Shown: positions 7,005 to 13,537 of the stretch, in pieces
Layout of the letters: every line of letters starts with the position of its first letter
Numbering within the stretch: position 1 is the first letter of the stretch
DNA from: an uncultured Bacteroidia bacterium
GTDB taxonomy: Bacteria > Bacteroidota > Bacteroidia > Bacteroidales > UBA932
DNA length: 25,847 nucleotides
Direction of reading: 5' to 3'
Assembly (NCBI GenBank): GCA_902797895.1
Contig: CADBUS010000112.1
Span: 1 to 25,847, forward strand
The notes under the pieces: generated by a model
The model's database searches: none
What the model saw: only the letters and a program-made list of their open reading frames with translations
Told to the model about the DNA's origin: nothing
Position numbers and translations under genes: made by a program

Positions 7005-8297
7005 ATGAAAAAATTGTTTATCTCATTAGCTGTTCTCCTTATGTGCGTAGGTACTATCTCCGCACAGAATAGGGAGGCTGCCAAGGCTCTCAAAGAGCTT
7101 GATAAAGCAAAGCAGAATGTTGAGAAAAAGCCAAGCGCTTCTGCGTGGCTGAAACTCGGCGATGCATACGCTGCCTGCTACGAGGCTCCTATTACAGGTG
7201 TTTTTCTGGATGCTTCAGCAATGCAGACACAGATGCTTATGAAAGGCCAGCAGAAACTCGGCTCGGAGCAGACCGAAATAAATGGCAAGGTCATAACCGT
7301 AGATACATACTCAGATAAGAAACTTTATATAGATGAGAATGGTAATGTGATGGGTTTCAAGATTCTGGAGGAGATTACTCCGGCTCCTCTTGCTGAGGCT
7401 CTGAAGGCATACAGCAAGGCTGCAGAGGCCGGTGCATCTGAAAAGGATCTTAAGCCTTCTCTTACAAACCTTGCGCAGAAATTTTGGACCCTTGGAATGA
7501 GCAACTATCGTATTGGCGATTTTCTTGCTGCATCTGAGAGTTTTGAGAACTCATACAGAGTTAACTCAATGCCGGCTGTTGGTGAAGCAGATGGCGAGTC
7601 TCTTTACTATTCCGGTTTTACAGCATTTTATGGTAAAGATGCCAAGAGAGCACAGACTCTTTTGAACGAATGTTTGTCAAAAGGCATAGATCAGAAAGGT
7701 GATGTTTACTCTCCGCTTGCAGACAGCTACAAGAGCACCGGCGATACTGCAAAATGCAAGAGCCTGCTTGCTGAAGGATTTGAAAAATTCCCTACAAATC
7801 AGGGTATTTTAGTATCTCTTATCAACACCTATCTTGAATCTAAGGATGATCCGGAGAAGGTACTTGCAGTACTTCACAAGGCACAGGAGAACGAGCCTAA
7901 CAATGCTTCTTTGTTCTATGCAGAGGGTAATCTCTACAGAACTATGAAGAACTATGAGAAGGCTATTGAGTTCTTCCGCAAATCTGCCGAGCTTGATCCT
8001 AAGTATGTGTTTGCTCCTTATAGCGAGGGAGATACCTACTACTCTATAGCTCTTGAGATACAGGAGAAAGCATCTATGGAGGCAGATGATAACAAGTACA
8101 ATCAGATGCTAAACGAAATGAACGACTGCCTTAAAAAGGCTATTGAGCCATTTGAGAGAGCTTTCTCAATTACAGATGATGTAGAGATTAAGAAAGCCTG
8201 CGCTGAGTATCTGAAACAGATATTCTTCCGCTTTAGAGACGAGTCTCCTGAGTACCAGCAAAAGCACGCAGAGTATGTTGCCTTCTTGGGGCAGTAA
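7005..8297 (+). CDS. Secreted tetratricopeptide-repeat protein
   Basis: A 430-residue protein starting with a typical signal peptide: MKK, a hydrophobic core to about residue 17, and likely signal peptidase I cleavage after ISA (residue 20). The mature protein is therefore probably periplasmic. TPR-type helical pairs appear from about residue 30 and again at roughly 150-350. The clearest is ASLFYAEGNLYRTMKNYEKA, followed by AIEFFRKSAELDP, a canonical TPR ending. TPRs mediate protein contacts; no catalytic motif is visible and no partner can be named. It follows gyrA by 22 bp and is ended by a strong terminator, so the two probably form one transcript. I recall a gyrA-TPR order in other Bacteroidales. 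Why a periplasmic protein is linked to gyrase is not explained by the sequence. Confidence 0.85.
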   Translation: MKKLFISLAVLLMCVGTISAQNREAAKALKELDKAKQNVEKKPSASAWLKLGDAYAACYEAPITGVFLDASAMQTQMLMKGQQKLGSEQTEINGKVITVDTYSDKKLYIDENGNVMGFKILEEITPAPLAEALKAYSKAAEAGASEKDLKPSLTNLAQKFWTLGMSNYRIGDFLAASESFENSYRVNSMPAVGEADGESLYYSGFTAFYGKDAKRAQTLLNECLSKGIDQKGDVYSPLADSYKSTGDTAKCKSLLAEGFEKFPTNQGILVSLINTYLESKDDPEKVLAVLHKAQENEPNNASLFYAEGNLYRTMKNYEKAIEFFRKSAELDPKYVFAPYSEGDTYYSIALEIQEKASMEADDNKYNQMLNEMNDCLKKAIEPFERAFSITDDVEIKKACAEYLKQIFFRFRDESPEYQQKHAEYVAFLGQ

Positions 8298-8317
8298 AAT
8301 ACTGAATACCAAAAGTT

Positions 8318-8352
8318 AAAATGGGTGGCCAATCTATTTGGCCACCCATTTT
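8318..8352. terminator. Terminator of the gyrA-TPR operon
   Basis: A perfect 15-bp inverted repeat (8318-8332 with 8338-8352), GC-rich core TGGGTGGCC/GGCCACCCA, loop TCTAT, flanked by AAAA and TTTT. It lies 20 bp after the TPR stop. The symmetry allows action in both directions, so it may also stop the convergent PurF-family transcript. Confidence 0.9.
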
Positions 8353-8390
8353 ATATATCTCCCAGCCATCAACAAAACTACCCAATCATC

Positions 8391-8435
8391 ATTCTGAAGC
8401 CTGCCCTGAGCCTGCCGAAGGGCGCAGCGAAGAAT
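8391..8435. repeat. REP-like dispersed palindrome abutting the PurF-family stop codon
   Basis: An imperfect stem-loop: outer ATTCT (8391-8395) pairs with AGAAT (8431-8435), and inner GCCCT (8403-8407) pairs with AGGGC (8419-8423). The core CCCTGAGCCTGCCGAAGGG and the flank GCAGCGAAGAATCT resemble a palindrome I recall as dispersed in many bacterial genomes. It ends exactly one base before the minus-strand stop codon at 8436-8438. The family link is from memory and needs a genome-wide search. Confidence 0.6.
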
Positions 8436-10379
8436 CTATCTGCTATAACCTCTCTTGTAAGGATTGCCCTCATAGTAGTTTATGTAGGCGGTAATAGCGG
8501 TGCGGGTACCACCCGGAGTAGGGTAGTTGCCGCTGAAATACCAATCGCCTTTGTTGAATGGGCAGGCTTTGTGCAAATCTTCTATGCTTTGGAATACAAC
8601 CCTCACCTTACAACCAAGATCTTCCGGCGTAACAAGCTCTGCAATTTTATTTGAAATTTCCTCCTCTGTAAACGGAGCGTAAATCTCCTTTACATAGTTT
8701 TGCACAGAGCTTTTCTTTGTTAGGGCAGAGGTGCTTTCAAACTGCTCTAAAGGCTTATCTTGAGCCTCTTTGCACTTTTTATATACATCGCTGAGTACCT
8801 TCTCCATACCTCTCTCTTTAAGCAGTTCAACCGCTGCGTTGAATGCAATGAACTCTCCCATACGGCTCATATCTATGCCGTAGCAATCGGGGTATCTTAT
8901 CTGCGGAGAGGAGGATATTATTATTATCTCCTTTGGCTTGAGGCGGCTTAGTATGCGTATGATGCTCTGTTTTAGGGTAGTGCCTCTAACAATACTATCA
9001 TCTATAACGGCTATGGAATCTTTGCCTGCCTCTATTGCATTGTAGGTAATATCATATACGTGGGCAGCCATATCGTTCCTTGAGCCGCTCTCCGCAATAA
9101 AGGTTCTCATTTTAATATCCTTTATGGCGAGTTTTTCTGTGCGTATCTGCTTGGAGAGAATCTCTTTTATCTTCTCCGATTCTCCCTTGCCCTTAGCAGA
9201 GGCAGGAGTAGTGCATATTTTCTCTATCTCCTTGTATTTTACCTCATTGAGATACTCGTTCAGCCCCTCTATCATTCCATAATATGCCACCTCTGCGGTA
9301 TTGGGGATAAATGAGAATACGGTGCGCTCAAGGCTCGGAATACTCTTTAGAATCTTTGGAGTAAGCACTCTGCCAAGCATTTTTCTCTCTTGATAAATCT
9401 GAGCATCCGATCCTCTGGAAAAGTAAATTCTCTCAAAGGCGCAAGGCCTCGGATTATCCTCTTTTATAATTCTGCTTATAGCTATCTTTCCGTTCTGCCT
9501 TATTGTAACTCCCTCTCCCGGAGCAAGTTCTTTAACCTGCTCAAACTTAACGTCCATTGCGGTTTGAATGGCAGCCCTTTCAGAAGCAGCTACAAATATC
9601 TCATCATCGCGATAGTAAAAACAAGGTCTTATACCCCATCTGTCTCTAAATACAAAGCTCTCTCCGCTACCTGTGGCTCCAACAATGCAGAAGCCTCCGT
9701 CCCAAAGAGTTGAAGCCTCTGATAATATGCTCTTAATATCAATATTCTCCTCAATTTTGGCGTTAAGCTCCTCGCCTTTGTAACCCTCTGCCTTATACTT
9801 TCTGTAGAGGTCTGAATGGTTGTCATCCAACAGCGCACCCATCTGCTCCAAAATGAGGAAGGTATCGGCATCGCTTCTCGGATGTTGCCCCTGCCCTTCA
9901 ACCATATAGGCAAATAGCTCCTTCTCGTTGGTTATGTTAAAGTTGCCTGCAAGGCAGAGATTGCGGTTGCGCCAGTTGTTTCTCCTTAAAAAAGGATGCA
10001 CATAGCTCATTCCGCTACGGCCTGTGGTACTGTACCTTAGATGGCCTATATATACCTCTCCAACATAAGGGAGCGAGGTATCGTAGAGCGCCCCTTTGCG
10101 CTCTCTCTCAATCTCTTTGTTTACATTGTAAAAACACTCGGATATTGCAGTATTGCCAAGTGCTCTCTCCCTATATATATACTCCGTTCCGGGTTTGGAA
10201 TCTATCTTAACGCAAGCCAATCCGGCCCCCTCCTGCCCTCTATTGTGCTGTTTCTCCATCATAAGGTAGAGCTTGTTAAGGCCATACATTACGGTGCCAT
10301 ATTTCTCTTTATAGTACTCCAATGGCTTCAAAAGGCGTATCAATACCACGCCACATTCGTGTTTTATCTGCTCGCTCAT
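8436..10379 (-). CDS. purF: Amidophosphoribosyltransferase-family protein (PurF-like, long form)
   Basis: A 647-residue enzyme combining an N-terminal class II glutamine amidotransferase with a C-terminal phosphoribosyltransferase. PurF makes 5-phosphoribosylamine from PRPP and glutamine, the first committed step of purine synthesis. Nucleophile Cys9 lies in HECGVV, followed by the family motif HNRGQEGAGL. The PRPP loop VIDDSIVRGTT is at about residues 458-468. The protein is longer than E. coli PurF (~505), with insertions around 190-220 and a longer C terminus, a form I recall in Bacteroides. The Cys is not directly after Met, so a short propeptide would have to be removed, as in B. subtilis PurF. 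The frame continues to a TTG at 10397, but ATG 10379 is preferred because the -7 element at 10409-10416 leaves almost no leader for the TTG. A second, standard PurF elsewhere cannot be excluded. Confidence 0.85.
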   Translation of the reverse strand: MSEQIKHECGVVLIRLLKPLEYYKEKYGTVMYGLNKLYLMMEKQHNRGQEGAGLACVKIDSKPGTEYIYRERALGNTAISECFYNVNKEIERERKGALYDTSLPYVGEVYIGHLRYSTTGRSGMSYVHPFLRRNNWRNRNLCLAGNFNITNEKELFAYMVEGQGQHPRSDADTFLILEQMGALLDDNHSDLYRKYKAEGYKGEELNAKIEENIDIKSILSEASTLWDGGFCIVGATGSGESFVFRDRWGIRPCFYYRDDEIFVAASERAAIQTAMDVKFEQVKELAPGEGVTIRQNGKIAISRIIKEDNPRPCAFERIYFSRGSDAQIYQERKMLGRVLTPKILKSIPSLERTVFSFIPNTAEVAYYGMIEGLNEYLNEVKYKEIEKICTTPASAKGKGESEKIKEILSKQIRTEKLAIKDIKMRTFIAESGSRNDMAAHVYDITYNAIEAGKDSIAVIDDSIVRGTTLKQSIIRILSRLKPKEIIIISSSPQIRYPDCYGIDMSRMGEFIAFNAAVELLKERGMEKVLSDVYKKCKEAQDKPLEQFESTSALTKKSSVQNYVKEIYAPFTEEEISNKIAELVTPEDLGCKVRVVFQSIEDLHKACPFNKGDWYFSGNYPTPGGTRTAITAYINYYEGNPYKRGYSR

Positions 10380-10408
10380 AATGGTTTTAAGTTGCAACGA
10401 TTATTTGG

Positions 10409-10416
10409 CAAATATA
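10409..10416 (-). promoter_or_regulatory. Candidate -7 element of the PurF-family gene
   Basis: The minus strand reads TATATTTG, an exact TAnnTTTG match. The transcript would start near 10403, giving about 24 nt of leader to the ATG at 10379. No TTTG lies at the -33 position. Confidence 0.5.
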
Positions 10417-10423
10417 AGTTGTT

Positions 10424-10464
10424 TTTGCTATTTGGCCATACCTCTTATTATTTTTGTACCTTTG
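10424..10464 (+). promoter_or_regulatory. Two overlapping promoters of the phosphohexomutase operon
   Basis: Two -7 elements lie end to end: TATTTTTG (10449-10456) and TACCTTTG (10457-10464). TTTG at 10424-10427 is 21 bp upstream of the first, a consensus spacing. TTTG at 10431-10434 is 22 bp upstream of the second. Predicted starts are about 8 bp apart, roughly 32-40 nt before the ATG at 10503. Confidence 0.65.
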
Positions 10465-10502
10465 AGGTTAGTTTTATTGTATTAGAAGATAAAAGTAAGT
10501 TT

Positions 10503-12215
10503 ATGGATAAAAGAGTATTGGCAGCTGCAGAGCTTTGGTTAGGAAAAGAGTTTGACGAGCAGACTCGTGCACAGGTTCAAAAGTTGATAGATACCAACCC
10601 TAAGGAGTTGGAGGATGCTTTTTACAGAGCCTTGGAGTTTGGTACAGGCGGATTGAGGGGTATTATGGGCGTAGGTACCAACAGAATGAATATCTATACT
10701 GTGGGAATGGCCACACAGGGGTTTGCCAACTATCTGAAAATGAGCTTTAGCGGCTTGGAGCAGATAAAGGTTGCCGTAACATTTGACTGCCGCAACAACA
10801 GCCGTGAATTTGCACGCTCTGTGGCAGAGATTTTTGAGGCCAACGGCTTTGTGGTCTATCTTACAAAGGAGTTGCGCCCTACTCCTGAACTAAGCTATGC
10901 TGTAAGGCATTACGGCTGTCAGGGTGGAGTTATGCTTACCGCATCTCACAACCCTCCGGAGTACAACGGCTACAAAGCCTATTGGAGCGATGGGGCTCAA
11001 GTTATTGCTCCTCACGATGTAAACATAATAAAAGAGGTGGCAAAGATAACCTCTCCTGCTATGGTAAAGTTCCGCAAAGATGCAGATTGCAAGGGGCGGA
11101 TAGAGCTTGTGGGAGATGAGCTTGATGAGCTTTATCTCAAGGACTTGGAAACTCTCCATCTTTCTCCGGAGAGTGTGGCACGCCATAGCGATATTCCTAT
11201 AGTATATACTCCGCTGCACGGCTGTGGAGCTAAAATAGTGCCTATGGCGCTACGCAGAATGGGTTTTAAGAATATAAACTTAGTTGAGGAGCAATCTATT
11301 AACGATGGAAATTTCCCTACCGTAGAGTCTCCTAATCCGGAGAATCCATCTGCTATGAAAATGGCGCTTGAACTTGCAGAAAAGGTTAAGGCAGAGGTGA
11401 TTATAGCATCTGATCCGGATGCAGACCGCTGCGGTATGGGAGTACGTAACAGAGAAGGAGAGATGGTGCTGTTGAACGGTAACCAAATGAATTCCATACT
11501 TACATACTATATGCTTACAAGGTGGAAGGAGAAGGGGCTGCTGGAGCAATACAACAAACAGGGGCGTTTCCCTTACATAATCAAGACAATAGTAACTACA
11601 GACCTTATGCGCAATATAGCCGAGTACTTTGGAGTGAAGTGGTATAATGTGCTTACAGGCTTTAAGAATATAGCGGAGGTTATACATTATAACGAGGGCA
11701 AGGGAATCTTTGTATGTGGCGGTGAGGAGAGCTTTGGATTTGCTGTGGGTGAGTATGTTAGGGATAAAGATTCTCCTATAACCTGCTCAATGATATGTGA
11801 GTGTGCCGCTTGGTGTGCCGATAGGGGAACTACTATATGGGGGCTGCTGGAGGAGATTTATGCCAAATTTGGAGAGTACAAAAATTGGCTGCGCCAATAT
11901 ACTTTCCCCGGCATTGAGGGTAAAAAGAAGATAGATTCCATTGTGGAGAACTTTAGAAACAATCCTCCAAAGAGCCTTGCCGGCTCTCCTGTAGTGAGTG
12001 TAAAAGATTATTACAACGAGGAGTTCTTTGCCCCTGAAATTAAGCTCGCTAAGTCTAATGTGCTGCAATACTGTTCAGAAGATGGCACTACCGTATCATT
12101 AAGGCCATCGGGCACAGAGCCTAAGATAAAATTCTACTTTGAGATAAAATGTACTGCAGGCGAAGATGTTGAGAGAAAGGCAGCACTGTTAGACAAGGAG
12201 TTTGAGATAAAGTAA
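10503..12215 (+). CDS. Phospho-sugar mutase (phosphoglucomutase/phosphomannomutase family)
   Basis: A 570-residue alpha-D-phosphohexomutase that interconverts hexose 1- and 6-phosphates through a phosphoserine. All four family motifs are present: the catalytic loop TASHNP with Ser148, the Mg site DPDADR (304-309), the sugar-binding loop GGEESFG (406-412) and the phosphate-binding loop RPSGTEPK (534-541). Length and motif form match the long PGM2-like group rather than the ~460-residue ManB/AlgC group, so glucose-1-P/glucose-6-P is the likeliest substrate pair, though mannose or pentose phosphates are possible. The frame is open further upstream to 10041, but that part is antisense to the PurF-family gene; ATG 10503 starts the family homology and follows two promoter elements. 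The MFS gene begins one base after the stop, indicating co-transcription. Confidence 0.92.
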   Translation: MDKRVLAAAELWLGKEFDEQTRAQVQKLIDTNPKELEDAFYRALEFGTGGLRGIMGVGTNRMNIYTVGMATQGFANYLKMSFSGLEQIKVAVTFDCRNNSREFARSVAEIFEANGFVVYLTKELRPTPELSYAVRHYGCQGGVMLTASHNPPEYNGYKAYWSDGAQVIAPHDVNIIKEVAKITSPAMVKFRKDADCKGRIELVGDELDELYLKDLETLHLSPESVARHSDIPIVYTPLHGCGAKIVPMALRRMGFKNINLVEEQSINDGNFPTVESPNPENPSAMKMALELAEKVKAEVIIASDPDADRCGMGVRNREGEMVLLNGNQMNSILTYYMLTRWKEKGLLEQYNKQGRFPYIIKTIVTTDLMRNIAEYFGVKWYNVLTGFKNIAEVIHYNEGKGIFVCGGEESFGFAVGEYVRDKDSPITCSMICECAAWCADRGTTIWGLLEEIYAKFGEYKNWLRQYTFPGIEGKKKIDSIVENFRNNPPKSLAGSPVVSVKDYYNEEFFAPEIKLAKSNVLQYCSEDGTTVSLRPSGTEPKIKFYFEIKCTAGEDVERKAALLDKEFEIK

Positions 12216-12216
12216 T

Positions 12217-13530
12217 ATGAGCAAAAGCAAAAGAGCAGAGGCTTCCGATTCAAATTCAGCTTCAGGAAGGAGCCTCGCAGATGAGTATTACAGCAGCTTT
12301 GGCCCCAAAAGGGTGGTGCAACTTGTGGCAATAATGCTCTTTTGGTTTGTAATCTCCTTTATATCAAATATTTTAGGGCCGCTAATACCAGACATAATAA
12401 AGAGCTTCAACCTCACAAAGTTAGCTTTGGCGGGCTTTATTCCCTCTTCGTTCTTTGTATCATACGCCGTAATGAGCATACCTGCCGGAATTTTGGTGGA
12501 GCGATGGGGAGAGAGGGTGGTGCTATCCATAGGCTTTACAATGCCGCTGATAGGCTCGCTTCTTTTTGCTTGGCAGCCTACCTATCCTGTGCTGCTTGCC
12601 TCCTGCTTTATAATAGGCTTAGGTACAGCAATGTTGCAGACGGTGCTGAATCCTCTGCAGAGAGTTGTTGGAGGAGAGGAGAATTATGCCTTTGTGGGAG
12701 AGGTGGGGCAGCTTGTATTTAGTACAGCCTCGTTTTTAAGTCCGCTGGTATTCTCCTATTTTGTGGCAAATCCAATGAGCATAGCACCTGCAGGAATGCC
12801 TTGGGTATCACTTTATTATCTATTTGCGCTCCTCTTTTTGGCAATGTTGGGCGTGGTGGCTGTGGTAAGGTTTCCAAAAATAAACATAACAGAGGAGCGG
12901 TTAAGCGGAAGCGCATCAAAATCCTCATTTATGCAGCTGCTCTCTCAACGCAAGGTCTGGCTCTTCTTTTTTGCAATTTTCTGCTATACAAGTTTTGAGC
13001 AGAGCCTCTCTGTGTATATGAGCACATTCTTGGAGCGTTATCACTCAATAGATCCTCATACAGAGGGAGCTGCAGCGGTCTCTCGTTTTTGGGGAGCTAT
13101 GTTTTTAGGCTGTTTGGCAGGTCTGCTGCTGCTCAAGCTGATAGACTCCAAACTCCTTCTCAAGATAGCCTGCGCTTGCGCTGCTATTCTTGTGGGCCTT
13201 GGGATTTTTGGAGCTGCTAAAATTGCTCTAATAGCCTTGCCTGCAATAGGTTTTACAATGGCTATGATGTTCCCTATACTCTTCTCTTTGGCTCTTAACT
13301 CGGTAGAGAGCCACCACGGCCAATTTGCCGGTATATTATGCTCGGCGATAGTTGGAGGGGCTATCGGGCCCTTGCTTGTGAGCATTGTTGGAGATATAAC
13401 CAAATCGCTGAGGATAGGAATGTTGCTGACTTACATCTATTTGGGCTATATCCTGTTTATGGCTTTTTGGGCAAGGCCAATAATAAAGAACAAATTGGTC
13501 GGAAGAAAAGGAGCTGTGGCTTCAGAATGA
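12217..13530 (+). CDS. MFS transporter, probable sugar:H+ symporter (FHS-like)
   Basis: A 437-residue, very hydrophobic inner-membrane protein with about 12 predicted helices and a soluble N-terminal tail of ~25 residues. The loop ERWGERVVL after helix 2 is a degenerate MFS motif A. IPDIIKSF in the first loop and the NPLQRVVGGEENYAF region resemble the fucose/glucose/galactose symporter (FHS) group common in Bacteroidetes. The exact sugar cannot be read from the sequence. Its start is one base after the phosphohexomutase stop, so uptake of a hexose and its channelling into sugar phosphates is a plausible joint role. The C terminus (GAVASE-stop) is encoded by a stretch resembling half of the dispersed repeat near 8.4 kb. 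The stop lies only 7 bp from the convergent recG stop. Confidence 0.85.
   Translation: MSKSKRAEASDSNSASGRSLADEYYSSFGPKRVVQLVAIMLFWFVISFISNILGPLIPDIIKSFNLTKLALAGFIPSSFFVSYAVMSIPAGILVERWGERVVLSIGFTMPLIGSLLFAWQPTYPVLLASCFIIGLGTAMLQTVLNPLQRVVGGEENYAFVGEVGQLVFSTASFLSPLVFSYFVANPMSIAPAGMPWVSLYYLFALLFLAMLGVVAVVRFPKINITEERLSGSASKSSFMQLLSQRKVWLFFFAIFCYTSFEQSLSVYMSTFLERYHSIDPHTEGAAAVSRFWGAMFLGCLAGLLLLKLIDSKLLLKIACACAAILVGLGIFGAAKIALIALPAIGFTMAMMFPILFSLALNSVESHHGQFAGILCSAIVGGAIGPLLVSIVGDITKSLRIGMLLTYIYLGYILFMAFWARPIIKNKLVGRKGAVASE
13518..13530 (+). repeat. Possible half copy of the dispersed repeat at the MFS 3' end
   Basis: GGCTTCAGAATGA is identical, in opposite orientation, to 8389-8401, the outer arm of the REP-like element. 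Here it supplies the last codons and the TGA stop of the MFS gene. No second arm is seen nearby. A 13-nt match could still be chance. Confidence 0.35.
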
Positions 13531-13537
13531 CAGTAAT

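Noticed and set aside
8325..8654. Plus-strand open frame starting in the gyrA-operon terminator
   Set aside because: It runs through a terminator hairpin and the dispersed repeat and then antisense to the PurF-family gene; its composition is not protein-like.
10380..10397. TTG start extending the PurF-family protein by six residues
   Set aside because: The -7 element at 10409-10416 leaves almost no leader for it, while ATG 10379 gives a normal leader and a start near HECGVV.
10041..10502. In-frame 154-codon upstream extension of the phosphohexomutase
   Set aside because: It is antisense to the PurF-family gene, shows no mutase homology, and two promoter elements lie just before the ATG at 10503.
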